This document shows, one piece after another, positions 46,789 to 55,650 of a DNA stretch of 64,000 nucleotides (position 1 is its first letter; each line of letters begins with the position of its first letter). Location of the stretch: assembly GCA_002281485.1 (NCBI GenBank), contig NCGF01000017.1, forward strand, positions 1-64,000, given 5' to 3'. Both the position numbers and the translations under genes were made by a program. The notes under the pieces are model-generated. The model did not search any database. It was not told the DNA's origin and was given only the letters and a program-made list of their open reading frames with translations. The DNA is from Sphingomonas sp. 28-66-16 (GTDB lineage: Bacteria > Pseudomonadota > Alphaproteobacteria > Sphingomonadales > Sphingomonadaceae).

Positions 46789-48411
46789 TCATTTCAGGCT
46801 GAATCCTGGGGTGGCGCTGCTGCTCTTGCGCGGCGCGACGAGCACCGGCGTCGCCTTTTGCTCCTCGCGGACGGGCGCCGCGGGTGCCGGGCCGGACGGC
46901 AGCGGGGCGGCCACGCCGATCGAAGGCGCTGCGGTGATCGGCGGGGCAACGCTCGGCTTGGGCCGCGTGCCGCCGGTTTCGCCGCCGCCCAGATTGCCCA
47001 TGAACACCCGGCCGAGATCGGTCGGCGCCTTGTAGCCATCGGTCGGCAGGACGATGTCGTTCGCGTTGACCGGCTTGACCAGATACGGCGTGATGACGAT
47101 CACCAGCTCGGTTTCGTTGCGCTGGAAACTGTTCGAACGGAACAGCGCGCCGAGCACGGGGACGTCGCCGAGACCCGGGGCCTGGTCGATCGAGTTGTTG
47201 TGGTTATTCTGCAACAGGCCGGCGATCATGAAGCTCTGGCCAGAGCCGAGTTCGACCGTCGTTTCGGCCCGCCGGGTCGATAGCGCCGGGATCGTCGTGC
47301 CGTTGATCGTCACCGCGCCGGCCGAGGTCAGCTGCGACACTTCGGGACGGACCCTGAGCGAGATGCGACCGTCGCCGAGTACCGTCGGCGTGTAGGCGAG
47401 GCTGATGCCATATTGCTTGTATTCGACCGAGACCGCGCCGAGCCCCTGGCTCACCGGGATCGGGATTTCGCCGCCCGCGAGGAAGGTGCCGGTCTCGCCC
47501 GACAGTGCGGTGAGATTCGGATTGGCGAGCGTCGAAACCTGGCCGTTGCGTTCGCCGAGATCGAGCGAGGCGAGGATGTCCGCGCCGAACAGGCTACCGG
47601 CGATGCCGAGCGCCGTCCCGAAGCCCTGGCCGCCGGGAAAGTTGAAGATCGTCTGGCCTGGTAGCTTGCCGTTCGCGTCATATGGCACCGGCACGCCCGT
47701 TGCCGTGACCGGGGCGCCGTTGACATATGCAGCGGGAGGAATCCCCGGAGACGTCGTTATCGACCCACCGACGCGGCCCTGAGTGATATTGAACAACGGA
47801 TTGCCCGTGGCCCGGTTGGCAACGTTGACGCCGATGTTCTTTATGAAGGAGCGGCTCACCTCGGCAAATTTGACCTGGAGGTTGACCTGCAGCGGCGTCG
47901 CGGTCTTCAGCCGGGTGAGCACCTTGGTCGTCTCGCCGACATAGGCCTGGACGAGGCGCTCGGCCTCGGCGGCATCGTCGGGCGTGGCGACCGTGCCGGT
48001 AAGCAGCACCAGCCCGTTCATCGGCGTCGCCACGATCTTCGCGTCGGGCATGGCGAGCGTCAGCATCTGGCTGACCGAATCGATGTTGTTGCCGACGCGG
48101 ACCGTTGTCGAATAGACGACCGTACCCGCCTTGGTGGTGGCATAAACGGTCGTCTCGCCGGCGGATTTGGCGAACACGTAGAGCTGGGTCGGCGATCGCA
48201 CCTGGACATCGGCGATCTTTTCGTCGGCGACGAAGATGTCGCTCATCGGGCGGCTGAGCGTGATCATGCGACCACGCCCGATGCCCAGCTGGATCGTGCC
48301 CGTCGGGGCAGCGGCCATGGTCTGGGCGCCGGTCGGCGCGACGCTGCCGACCGAGCTGGCAACGATCGCGACGGCCAAGGGCCAGCCGATCGGCTTTGTG
48401 GACATGCCCAT
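46789..48411 (-). CDS. cpaC: Tad pilus secretin CpaC/RcpA
   Basis: Outer-membrane ring of the Tad pilus, 540 residues. A signal peptide is followed by the T2SS/T3SS pilus N-terminal domain (GRGRMITLSRPMSDIFVADEKIADVQV), a BON-like domain (VLLTGTVATPDDAAEAERLV) and the secretin domain (about 270-470) with FMIAGLLQNNHNNSIDQAPGLGDVPVLGALFRS. The C-terminal tail is proline-rich. Its ATG follows the cpaB stop directly, with GGGGAAG upstream. Confidence 0.95.
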   Translation of the reverse strand: MGMSTKPIGWPLAVAIVASSVGSVAPTGAQTMAAAPTGTIQLGIGRGRMITLSRPMSDIFVADEKIADVQVRSPTQLYVFAKSAGETTVYATTKAGTVVYSTTVRVGNNIDSVSQMLTLAMPDAKIVATPMNGLVLLTGTVATPDDAAEAERLVQAYVGETTKVLTRLKTATPLQVNLQVKFAEVSRSFIKNIGVNVANRATGNPLFNITQGRVGGSITTSPGIPPAAYVNGAPVTATGVPVPYDANGKLPGQTIFNFPGGQGFGTALGIAGSLFGADILASLDLGERNGQVSTLANPNLTALSGETGTFLAGGEIPIPVSQGLGAVSVEYKQYGISLAYTPTVLGDGRISLRVRPEVSQLTSAGAVTINGTTIPALSTRRAETTVELGSGQSFMIAGLLQNNHNNSIDQAPGLGDVPVLGALFRSNSFQRNETELVIVITPYLVKPVNANDIVLPTDGYKAPTDLGRVFMGNLGGGETGGTRPKPSVAPPITAAPSIGVAAPLPSGPAPAAPVREEQKATPVLVAPRKSSSATPGFSLK

Positions 48412-49440
48412 CTAATTCTTCCCCCCGACCGTCACTTCGGTCACATTGTTGCCCCGCGCGACGCGGACGACCGGCCCTTTGGCCACGTTCGCGCCGGGAT
48501 AGCTGCCGTCGGCACCCCGCGGTCCCAGGCGGCCCTCCATCTCCGAAGGCGGCTTGCCCGGCACCGTGCTGCGCTGAAAGCGCGAGACGTCGGCGCCGGT
48601 GGCGAAGGTCGACTTGCCCGACGACGGTGACGACGCGATCTTCAAGAGCATCGCCTTCTCGGCCTTGGGATCGTTGCCGTCGGGCACCGAAACCGCCCCC
48701 GAGGCGATTGCTTCTTCGAGTTCTGCCGAGTTGTCGGCGATCGACCGCAGCGCGAGCGACAGCGAGCCGAGCGTCTGTGCGACCGCGATTTTCTCGGCGA
48801 GCTTCGGCGTCGCCTCGACGGTGACGCTCGAAAAGGTCCGGACGACGGTCTTGCCTTGATCATCGACGGTGTTGTCGGTCCGCTGGTCGGTCGCGAGCAC
48901 CCGAAGGTTGCGCAGGATCGTCTCGGTCACCTTCAGCGGCGGACCATCGCCGCCGCCGGGCACCGTCTGGGTCAGCATCAGATCGATCCGGTCACCTGGA
49001 AAGACGAAGCCGGCGACTGCGGCCTGGGCCTGGACGGGCACCGTCACCGCGCGCATGCCGGGGCCGAGCGCCGCCGCGAGGAAACCGCTGTCGCCCGGCT
49101 TGACCAGCGCGCCCTGGGTGACCGGCTGGCCGGCGGTGATCGCGTTGCGCACCACCGTGCCCTGCAGCGATTTCAGGTTGGTGTTCTTCTTGAGGAAATA
49201 GGCATTGTCGACCAGCTCGCGCGGCCAGGGCTGAAATTTGAGTGCGGTCGCATCGAGGATGGTGCCGACCGGCAGCGCGCGCGTCGCGACGAGCACTTCG
49301 GGGCCATCGACCTGGGGCGGTGGCTGGACGGCCGACGCAACCGGAGTCGCGCTGCCGACGATCAGGCTTCGTGCCAGAAAGGCAGTGATCGCTGCGATGA
49401 ACAGCGCCCCCACCAGCAATATGATCTTCCTACCATCCAT
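48412..49440 (-). CDS. cpaB: Tad pilus assembly protein CpaB/RcpC
   Basis: A 342-residue periplasmic protein with an N-terminal anchor (IILLVGALFIAAITAFLARSLIV), a SAF domain (VLVATRALPVGTILDATALKFQPWP) and the RcpC domain (GMRAVTVPVQAQAAVAGFVFPGDRIDLMLTQ). The C-terminal 60 residues are low complexity and glycine-rich. CpaB is thought to stabilise the secretin channel. It follows cpaA after 49 bases. Confidence 0.95.
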   Translation of the reverse strand: MDGRKIILLVGALFIAAITAFLARSLIVGSATPVASAVQPPPQVDGPEVLVATRALPVGTILDATALKFQPWPRELVDNAYFLKKNTNLKSLQGTVVRNAITAGQPVTQGALVKPGDSGFLAAALGPGMRAVTVPVQAQAAVAGFVFPGDRIDLMLTQTVPGGGDGPPLKVTETILRNLRVLATDQRTDNTVDDQGKTVVRTFSSVTVEATPKLAEKIAVAQTLGSLSLALRSIADNSAELEEAIASGAVSVPDGNDPKAEKAMLLKIASSPSSGKSTFATGADVSRFQRSTVPGKPPSEMEGRLGPRGADGSYPGANVAKGPVVRVARGNNVTEVTVGGKN

Positions 49441-49489
49441 GACGCATCAGGCCTTTCGGGCGCGAACCACTTGGTCCGTCGTTAATCAA

Positions 49490-49963
49490 TCAAGCAATCT
49501 GGTTAAAAAGCGGTTCACGGACCGCAATTAGGCCGGCGATCGCGATCGCCACGCCATAGGGAACCTCTACCGGGCTGCCGTCCCGGCGCCGCCAGCGATC
49601 GATCACCATGGCGATCGTGACCACGCCGCCCACCAGCGACATCACGATCAGCAGCCACATCAGCGGCTGAATCGGGAACCAGAGCGCCAGCGCGCCGATC
49701 AGTTTGACGTCGCCGCCACCCATCTGGCCGAAATGAAAGGCAGCACAAAAAAAGGCGAAGATCATCAGCGCAACGCCCAACTGCATGGCGATGTCGGGCC
49801 ACAGCGCCATGCCGTTGACGATCCACCACGGCACCGCCAGCAGCGCAATCGTGGCGTTTTTCCAGTTGGCGATCGTACGCAGCCGCGCATCCTCTATCCC
49901 GGAGGACAGAAGCAGCAGTGCGAGCACGATCGGCAACAGTGTTGCAAGATTTCCCCAGCCCAT
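49490..49963 (-). CDS. cpaA: Prepilin peptidase CpaA (A24 family)
   Basis: A 157-residue membrane aspartic protease that cleaves Flp-type prepilins. The first conserved aspartate lies in SSGIEDARLRTIANW and the second in GQMGGGDVKLIGALALW. There are five to six predicted membrane helices. ATG 49963 is used; the frame's first codon is a TTG two codons earlier. It is the first Tad gene on this strand; no Flp pilin gene is seen in the 47 bases upstream before the divergent hydrolase. Confidence 0.92.
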   Translation of the reverse strand: MGWGNLATLLPIVLALLLLSSGIEDARLRTIANWKNATIALLAVPWWIVNGMALWPDIAMQLGVALMIFAFFCAAFHFGQMGGGDVKLIGALALWFPIQPLMWLLIVMSLVGGVVTIAMVIDRWRRRDGSPVEVPYGVAIAIAGLIAVREPLFNQIA

Positions 49964-50010
49964 CCGCAATTCTCTAGACGGAACGGCTTTCTAAAAAGTA
50001 ACCACCGACG

Positions 50011-50955
50011 ATGGCCTCACCACTTCTCTATCGGCGCGCGATTCCGGCGGCGGCGCGGATCACCTACTGGCATGCCAGGGACGGGTGGCCGTTGCGGCGT
50101 TTCGACTGGCCAGCCGAGGGGACGGCCCGGGGCAGCATCCTGTTCGAGGGCGGCCGCGGCGACATCTTCGAGAAATATCTCGAGCTGTTCGCCCATTGGC
50201 ACGCCCAGGGCTGGTCGGTCACATCGCTCGACTGGCGGGGGCAGGGTGGATCGGGCCGCCTGTCGCCCAGCGCCCATGTCGGCCATGTCGACGACTTCAA
50301 GACCTATCTTGACGATTTCAGAGAGTTTTATGCCGCGTGGTCGGGTGAGATGGCGGCGCCCCATGTGCTGATGGGGCATTCGATGGGCGGTCATCTCGTG
50401 CTCCGGGCGCTCGTCGAGGGTGCCGCACGGCCCGATGCGGCCGTGCTGGTCGCGCCGATGCTCGGGCTGCGCAGTCCGCTCGGCGCAACCCTCGGCGAGC
50501 GCGCGGCGCGGCTGCTCGGCGGGGTCGGCAATTCGACGCGCGCGGCGTGGAAGGGCAATGAACGGCCGGGCGCTCTCGAGACACGCCAGGCGCTGCTGAC
50601 GCACGATCAGAGCCGCTATGAAGACGAAATCTGGTGGCAGTCCGCCAAGCCCGAGCTGCTGATGGGGCCGCCGAGCTGGCGCTGGCTGATCGAGGCGTTT
50701 CGATCGACTCGCGAATTGCGCGGCGATCAGCGGGTGCGGCGGATGTCGGTGCCCGTGCTGATGCTCGTGCCGATGGCCGATCAGCTGGTCGATGCCAAGG
50801 CGGCAGTGGCGCTGTCGGCGAAGCTGCCCGACGTGCGCTTGCTGCGGTTCGGCGACGAAGCCGCGCACGAGGTGCTGCGCGAGATCGACAGCGTCCGCAA
50901 CCGGGCGATCGGCGAGATCGACATCTTCCTCGCGTCCCGGGCACAGGTCCGCTGA
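50011..50955 (+). CDS. Alpha/beta hydrolase (lysophospholipase/monoacylglycerol lipase-like)
   Basis: A 314-residue serine hydrolase of the PldB type. The oxyanion/strand region is ILFEGGRGDIFEKYLELFAHW; the nucleophile elbow is VLMGHSMGGHLVLRAL; a late acid VLMLVPMADQLVDAKAA and histidine FGDEAAHEVLRE complete the triad. Likely cleaves acyl chains from lysophospholipids or monoglycerides. The next gene, an FAD oxidoreductase, starts one base after its stop. Confidence 0.9.
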   Translation: MASPLLYRRAIPAAARITYWHARDGWPLRRFDWPAEGTARGSILFEGGRGDIFEKYLELFAHWHAQGWSVTSLDWRGQGGSGRLSPSAHVGHVDDFKTYLDDFREFYAAWSGEMAAPHVLMGHSMGGHLVLRALVEGAARPDAAVLVAPMLGLRSPLGATLGERAARLLGGVGNSTRAAWKGNERPGALETRQALLTHDQSRYEDEIWWQSAKPELLMGPPSWRWLIEAFRSTRELRGDQRVRRMSVPVLMLVPMADQLVDAKAAVALSAKLPDVRLLRFGDEAAHEVLREIDSVRNRAIGEIDIFLASRAQVR

Positions 50956-50956
50956 G

Positions 50957-52045
50957 ATGGCCGATGTCGATGTCGTGATCGTCGGGGGCGGGATCGCCGG
51001 GGCAAGCCTCGCGGCCGAAGTCGCGCCGTTCGCGAGCGTCGTGCTGCTCGAAGCCGAGGATATGCCCGGCTATCATGCGACCGGCCGATCGGCGGCCTTT
51101 TGGTCGGAAACCTATGGTGGCCCGCTGATCCAGCCGCTGACATCGGCATCCGGCCCCTATCTGATCGAGCACGGCTTCATCGCGCCGCTCGGGTCGCTTC
51201 ATATCGGCCGGGCCGAGGATGCTGGCCATGCCGAGCGGTTTCTGTCCGAGTTTGCGGGCAGCGGGGTCGCGCTCGAGCGCGTCGATCCGGCGACGATCGT
51301 GCCGGGGCTGCGCGCCGGCTGGACGATCGGCATCTTCGAGCCCGGGGCTGCCTATATCGATGTCGCCGGTCTCCATCAGCATTATCTCGCGCGCGCGCGG
51401 CGCCACGGCACCCGGATCGTCACCGGCGCGCGGGTGACGGCGGCGCGGCGGGTCGACGGTGACTGGCGGATCGACAGTAGCGCCGGCACCTGGTCGGCCA
51501 CGACGATGGTCGATGCGGCCGGCGCCTGGGCCGATGAGATCGCGGTGATGGCAGGCGTGGCCCCGCTCGGGCTGGCGCCGTTCCGCCGGACGATGGCGCA
51601 GCTGCGCACCGATCCGGCGGCGCCTGCGGCAATGCCGCACGTGGCCCATCTTGGCGGCAGTTTCTATTTCAAGCCCGAGGCGGGGGGCCGGCTCTGGCTG
51701 AGCCCGCACGACGAAATCCCCTCGCTGCCCTGTGATGCCGCGCCCGAGGAGCTGGACATTGCGATCGCCATCGATCGATTCGAAGGCGCGGTCGACTGGC
51801 GCGTCGCGGCGGTCGAGCGTCGCTGGGCCGGGCTACGGACCTTTGCCCCCGATCGGCTGCCAATCTATGGTTTCGATCCGCGCGCGCCCGATTTTTTCTG
51901 GTTTGCGGGGCAGGGCGGCTTCGGCATCCAGACCGCGCCGGCGGCGGCGCTGCTCGCCGCCGGATTGTTGCTCGGCCGCGCCCGGGCAGGTGCGGTCGGA
52001 TCGATCGAGCCCGGTGTCTATGCGCCGGCCCGGTTCACCCGCTGA
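50957..52045 (+). CDS. FAD-dependent oxidoreductase, D-arginine dehydrogenase/DadA-like
   Basis: A 362-residue DAO-fold flavoenzyme. The Rossmann FAD motif is VVIVGGGIAGASLAAEVA, and the next block MPGYHATGRSAAFWSETYGG is characteristic of the DauA (D-arginine dehydrogenase) branch. FFWFAGQGGFGIQTAPA near the end closes the FAD site. It should oxidise D-amino acids or a similar amine; no L-arginine dehydrogenase partner (DauB) is adjacent. Convergent with the YegP-type gene without spacing. Confidence 0.9.
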   Translation: MADVDVVIVGGGIAGASLAAEVAPFASVVLLEAEDMPGYHATGRSAAFWSETYGGPLIQPLTSASGPYLIEHGFIAPLGSLHIGRAEDAGHAERFLSEFAGSGVALERVDPATIVPGLRAGWTIGIFEPGAAYIDVAGLHQHYLARARRHGTRIVTGARVTAARRVDGDWRIDSSAGTWSATTMVDAAGAWADEIAVMAGVAPLGLAPFRRTMAQLRTDPAAPAAMPHVAHLGGSFYFKPEAGGRLWLSPHDEIPSLPCDAAPEELDIAIAIDRFEGAVDWRVAAVERRWAGLRTFAPDRLPIYGFDPRAPDFFWFAGQGGFGIQTAPAAALLAAGLLLGRARAGAVGSIEPGVYAPARFTR

Positions 52046-52216
52046 TCATTCCTCTTCGATCGGCGCATCGGTCGATGCCTTGACGTTCTCGATGCATTTG
52101 AGCGCGGAGGCCTTGCTCGAATAGCCTTCGCTCGTCGTGGCGAGGATATTGCCGTTGCCGTGGCGGAGGCGCCAGCGCCATTCGCCGGCCTTGTCCTTGT
52201 AGAGTTCGAATTTCAT
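52046..52216 (-). CDS. YegP/DUF1508 single-repeat protein
   Basis: A 56-residue protein with one DUF1508 repeat: MKFELYKDKAGEWRWRLRHG, then NGNILATTSEGYSSKASAL and an acidic tail. YegP of E. coli has two such repeats; short one-repeat forms are common in alphaproteobacteria. Function unknown. ATG 52216 has GAGG about nine bases upstream; an ATG nine bases earlier is too close to it. Its stop codon abuts the stop of the convergent FAD oxidoreductase. Confidence 0.85.
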   Translation of the reverse strand: MKFELYKDKAGEWRWRLRHGNGNILATTSEGYSSKASALKCIENVKASTDAPIEEE

Positions 52217-52363
52217 GCGACTCATCCTCTCGTAGCATCGAGTCCTCCGAACCTGCGCGGGGACGGCGACCCGATCAAGCCCCGTCGGTACCGGCCGAGA
52301 CATGGCTGGTTCCGCGACTGCCCGTTTTGGGTTAGCAAGCCCTGCCCGAGAGGGCGAACGCGG

Positions 52364-52393
52364 GGGCGAGGGCGAGGGCGAGGTCGAGGGCAG
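52364..52393 (+). repeat. GGGCGA hexanucleotide run before the J-domain gene
   Basis: Three GGGCGA units (52364-52381), then GGTCGA and GGGCAG. The run lies just upstream of the AGGGAG ribosome binding site of the GTG start at 52403. The rest of the 186-base gap (52217-52402) shows no gene. Confidence 0.75.
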
Positions 52394-52402
52394 GGAGCGA
52401 GC

Positions 52403-53659
52403 GTGGCAGCGCAGGGATATCTCGACTGGATCAGCCAAAGCCTGGTGTCTGGCGCGAGCCGGTTGCGACGGGGGCTGCGCCCGCGTTCGCCGATTCGCCT
52501 GCGCCGCCGCTTCAGCTGGCGCGGTATCTTCGGTCGGGAAAGCGGCAAGGCGATCGCCAAGCCCGTCGTCCATGGTGTCGCGGCGGCGCGGCCGCTCGGC
52601 GAATCGCGGCGCGCGGCCTTCAGTTTCGAGGCCCGGCCGAGCGCCGCCCAGCGTATCGCGCGGATGCGCCGCCTGGCGGTGATCGACATCTTCGATCAGA
52701 TCGGTCTTGCCCCGATGCCCGGGCACCTCTGGCGATTCATCGAGGGCAATCCCGATCCCGTGAGCGGAATCGTCAGTTTTTTCAATGCAATCGGCATCGA
52801 TCCTGCGCGCATCAAGGCGCGCGATCCGGACGAGATCGATCGTGCCAATGAAGTGCTCGAACTGTTGTTCGGGATCGATACGGTGTTCGATCGGATCGCC
52901 CCGGAAATCGCCGCCGAGCTCGAGGCAAAATTGTGCTCGGGCGATTATGCGGGGGTGCGCCTGGCAGCGCAGGTCGTGAAGACCTTCGAGACGATCGCCC
53001 AGATGGAGCATCGATGGCCGCCGCATGCCCGGCTTGGCGTCCTCGATTCGTTTCTGCGCGATGTGCGCGCCGGTCTGGCCGATCCGCTGGCGGTGCGCGA
53101 GCGGGAGGCGCGGGCGGCCGCGCGTTCGGCCGAGGTGCTCGACCGGCAGATGGTTGCGTTCGATGCCGAGGTGCAGGAAAATCGACGGCTGCTGTATCAG
53201 GTCGCGATCCGCTGGCCCAAGCGCGGCTTGCCGGCGGCGGCCGTCGAGGCGAGGCGCAAGGCCGCCGCCGAATCCGATGAGCTCGAAAAGCAATTGCTCC
53301 AGTTGCGACGGCTTCGCAAGGAGGCGGTCGACGACGGGATCGCCCGGCTGCGGAACGTCAATGCCCGGCTGCGGCATCTGCTCGACCGGATCGATGGCCG
53401 TGCCGCGGGCCGCGAAAAGGGTGGCGGGCGCGGGACGGCGGCATCGCCGGCGCGATCGGAATTCGATCGCGCGCTCGAATTTTTCCGCTTTGCGCCCGAT
53501 GCCCGTCCCGACCGGACGGCGCTGCGCCAGCGCTTCCGCGAGCTTGCCCGCAAGATGCACCCCGATCTGGCGGGGGCGGACTGCGCTTCGCAGCGCGAGG
53601 CCAACCGGCGCTTCGTCGAACTCAACCGCTATTACGACGTGCTCAAGCTGCGGCTGTGA
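52403..53659 (+). CDS. J-domain (DnaJ-like) protein with a long helical N-terminus
   Basis: A 418-residue protein whose C-terminal 65 residues form a J domain (FRELARKMHPDLAGADC, with the HPD tripeptide, then ANRRFVELNRYYDVLKL). The preceding region is largely helical, with coiled-coil stretches (ESDELEKQLLQLRRLRKEAVDDGIARLRNVNARLRHLLDRI). It should deliver clients to DnaK; its partner is unknown. The GTG start with AGGGAG six bases upstream is preferred to the longer frame. Convergent, four bases from the OmpA-like gene. Confidence 0.82.
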   Translation: MAAQGYLDWISQSLVSGASRLRRGLRPRSPIRLRRRFSWRGIFGRESGKAIAKPVVHGVAAARPLGESRRAAFSFEARPSAAQRIARMRRLAVIDIFDQIGLAPMPGHLWRFIEGNPDPVSGIVSFFNAIGIDPARIKARDPDEIDRANEVLELLFGIDTVFDRIAPEIAAELEAKLCSGDYAGVRLAAQVVKTFETIAQMEHRWPPHARLGVLDSFLRDVRAGLADPLAVREREARAAARSAEVLDRQMVAFDAEVQENRRLLYQVAIRWPKRGLPAAAVEARRKAAAESDELEKQLLQLRRLRKEAVDDGIARLRNVNARLRHLLDRIDGRAAGREKGGGRGTAASPARSEFDRALEFFRFAPDARPDRTALRQRFRELARKMHPDLAGADCASQREANRRFVELNRYYDVLKLRL

Positions 53660-53662
53660 GGG

Positions 53663-54280
53663 TCAGCGGTGCTCGCGCCGCCGCAGCCTTACCTCGATCC
53701 GCCGTCGTGCCTCGTCGGCGACCGCCTCGCCGGCCGAGAGCGCGGTATCGTCAGGCTTCAGGAAGGGGCCGGCGGACAGCGGGATGATCGTGAACTTGCT
53801 GCTCAGACCCGATTCGCGCATGAAACGGGCGACTGCGACGGCACGGGCCATGCCGAGCCCGGCATTGTCGGCGGCGACCGGCTCGGCGGGGGCATCGCCG
53901 ACGAACATCGGCACCAGCACCGCATCGAGATTGCTGGGCAACTGGCCGTGGCCGTGGAGCGGAATCTCGTCGGTATGGCCGATCACCTCGATCACGGTCG
54001 CATCATAGGTCGCGCCGATCTCACGCAGCCGCGGGATGACGAGGCGGCGGAGCCGGTTCTCAAAGTCGCCACTGAGCGCCGCCGATCCCGCGCCGAAATA
54101 ATAGCCTTCGGCCTCGGGCAGCACGATGATCGGCGGGTCCTGCTGCTTCACCTCCTGCCGCAGCGCGAGCAGATAGGCCGCCAGGACGATGGTCGTGAAC
54201 ATCGTTACCGCGAGCAGCAGATAGATGGTTTCCTGCCCCATCTGCAGATGGAGACTGCTACGGGAGGCGCTTCGGCTCAT
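53663..54280 (-). CDS. MotB/OmpA-like membrane protein
   Basis: A 205-residue protein with one N-terminal transmembrane helix (TIYLLLAVTMFTTIVLAAYLLAL) and a periplasmic OmpA/MotB-type peptidoglycan-binding domain (ATVIEVIGHTDEIP; GMARAVAVARFMRESG; ADEARRRIEVRLRR). The loop between the first two blocks is enlarged. The layout (TM, short plug, OmpA domain) matches MotB, TolR-like stators and ZorB. It overlaps the upstream coiled-coil membrane gene by four bases. No aspartate is seen inside the helix, so proton flow as in MotB is uncertain. Confidence 0.82.
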   Translation of the reverse strand: MSRSASRSSLHLQMGQETIYLLLAVTMFTTIVLAAYLLALRQEVKQQDPPIIVLPEAEGYYFGAGSAALSGDFENRLRRLVIPRLREIGATYDATVIEVIGHTDEIPLHGHGQLPSNLDAVLVPMFVGDAPAEPVAADNAGLGMARAVAVARFMRESGLSSKFTIIPLSAGPFLKPDDTALSAGEAVADEARRRIEVRLRRREHR

Positions 54281-55062
54281 TCCGCGGGCGCGGTCGGCTT
54301 GACGAACCGCTCGACCGATTCGATCAGATCGCCGAGCGCGGTGAGCATCGTGCCCGCGTCGGTCGCCGCGTTGGTGAGGCGCGTCGTCTCTCCGGCGAGC
54401 TTGGCCACCTCGGTGCCGCTCGATTCGGCGGCCGCCGTCAGCGTGCGCAACCGCGCTTCGCCCTCCATGAAAGCGGCGTTGAGCCGCCCGGCCTCGCCGC
54501 GCACCTCATCGGCCAGCGCCTTGGTTGAGACGCTCGCGGCCCGCGCCGATTCCTGCAGATCGCTCAGCGCGGTATGCGTGCCCCGGATGGTCCGTGTCAG
54601 GTCTCGGGTGGCGGTCGCCAGGCTCGACATGTCGGTGCTCGAATCATAGCGGCTTTCGATCTCGTGCGCCTCGATCCGCAACAGCACCGCAAAGAAGGGC
54701 GCCAGCCCGGCGGTCGCCAGCCCTTCGAGAAACGGCGTCGCCAGCGTGGCGAGCGCGGTGAGATCGCCGACCCGCAGCGTCGCCGTCCCGAGGAACAGCG
54801 GCACGACCGCGGTGCTGATGCCCAGGATGAGCGACAGAACGCCAAAGGCCACGATCATTTCGGCGGCGATGACCGGATCGAAGTCGGCGCGGCCGGCTCG
54901 CAAATAGGCGCCGGCCCGCCATCGCATGTAAAAGAGCGACGCGATGTTGATCGCAAAGACGAAGGGATAGCCCGTTTGCAGCGCGATCTGGGCCGCGTGT
55001 GCGAGGATACTGACGATCAGGACCTGAAGGCCCACCTGGCTGTAGGGTACGCGCCGCTTCAT
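54277..55062 (-). CDS. MotA/ExbB/ZorA-like membrane protein with coiled-coil tail
   Basis: A 261-residue protein with about four membrane segments in residues 10-130 (VGLQVLIVSILAHAA; PFVFAINIASLFYM; AEMIVAFGVLSLILGI; FLEGLATAGLAPFFAVLLRI), then a long helical tail (about 140-250) rich in A, T and E with heptad character. TLATPFLEGLATAGLAPFFA is reminiscent of the last two helices of MotA/ExbB proteins. A coiled-coil tail after the channel part is a feature of ZorA. Identification as a stator-like subunit is inference from layout and partner. Confidence 0.7.
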   Translation of the reverse strand: MKRRVPYSQVGLQVLIVSILAHAAQIALQTGYPFVFAINIASLFYMRWRAGAYLRAGRADFDPVIAAEMIVAFGVLSLILGISTAVVPLFLGTATLRVGDLTALATLATPFLEGLATAGLAPFFAVLLRIEAHEIESRYDSSTDMSSLATATRDLTRTIRGTHTALSDLQESARAASVSTKALADEVRGEAGRLNAAFMEGEARLRTLTAAAESSGTEVAKLAGETTRLTNAATDAGTMLTALGDLIESVERFVKPTAPAE

Positions 55063-55173
55063 GGGGCGGTCCGCCTTGGGTCATCGGGCATCAGAAAGTT
55101 CGTTCCCCTCGATTCTGATCATCGGCGATATGGCCGATTTGGCTGCCGTTCGCCATAGTCCCGATCGGCCTCG

Positions 55174-55650
55174 TCAGTCGGCCGAGGCCACCGCTCGCCG
55201 ACCGGCGCGTCCGGCGGCCACCGCCGCAGCGCTGGCGAGCGCGTCGGCGCGTTCGTTCTCGGGATGGCCGGCATGGCCTTTCACCCATTGCCACTCGATC
55301 CGGTGCGGCTTGGCGGCGGCGAGCAGCGCCTGCCAGAGATCGGCGTTCTTGACCGGCTTCTTGTCGGCGGTCCGCCAGCCGTTGCGCTGCCAGCCCTTGA
55401 TCCATTTGGTCAGGCCATCCATCACATAGCGGCTGTCGGTGTATAGCGTCACCGCGCACGGGCGTTTGAGGGCGTTGAGCGCTTCGACCACCGCCATCAT
55501 TTCCATGCGGTTGTTGGTGGTGAGCGGCTCGCCGCCGGCGATCTCCCGCTCCTTGTCGCCCATCCGCAGCACCGCGCCCCAGCCGCCGGGGCCGGGATTG
55601 CCCTTGCAGGCGCCGTCGGTGAAGATTTCGACCTTGGCGAGTTCGCTCAT
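55174..55650 (-). CDS. rnhA: Ribonuclease HI
   Basis: Degrades RNA in RNA-DNA hybrids. The 158 residues carry all four DEDD carboxylates: [39 protein letters not shown] and [11 protein letters not shown], plus the KGHAGH loop histidine. The C-terminal [17 protein letters not shown] is a short extension. ATG overlaps the thrB stop by four bases. The 111 bases downstream (55063-55173) hold no gene. Confidence 0.97.
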   Translation of the reverse strand: MSELAKVEIFTDGACKGNPGPGGWGAVLRMGDKEREIAGGEPLTTNNRMEMMAVVEALNALKRPCAVTLYTDSRYVMDGLTKWIKGWQRNGWRTADKKPVKNADLWQALLAAAKPHRIEWQWVKGHAGHPENERADALASAAAVAAGRAGRRAVASAD

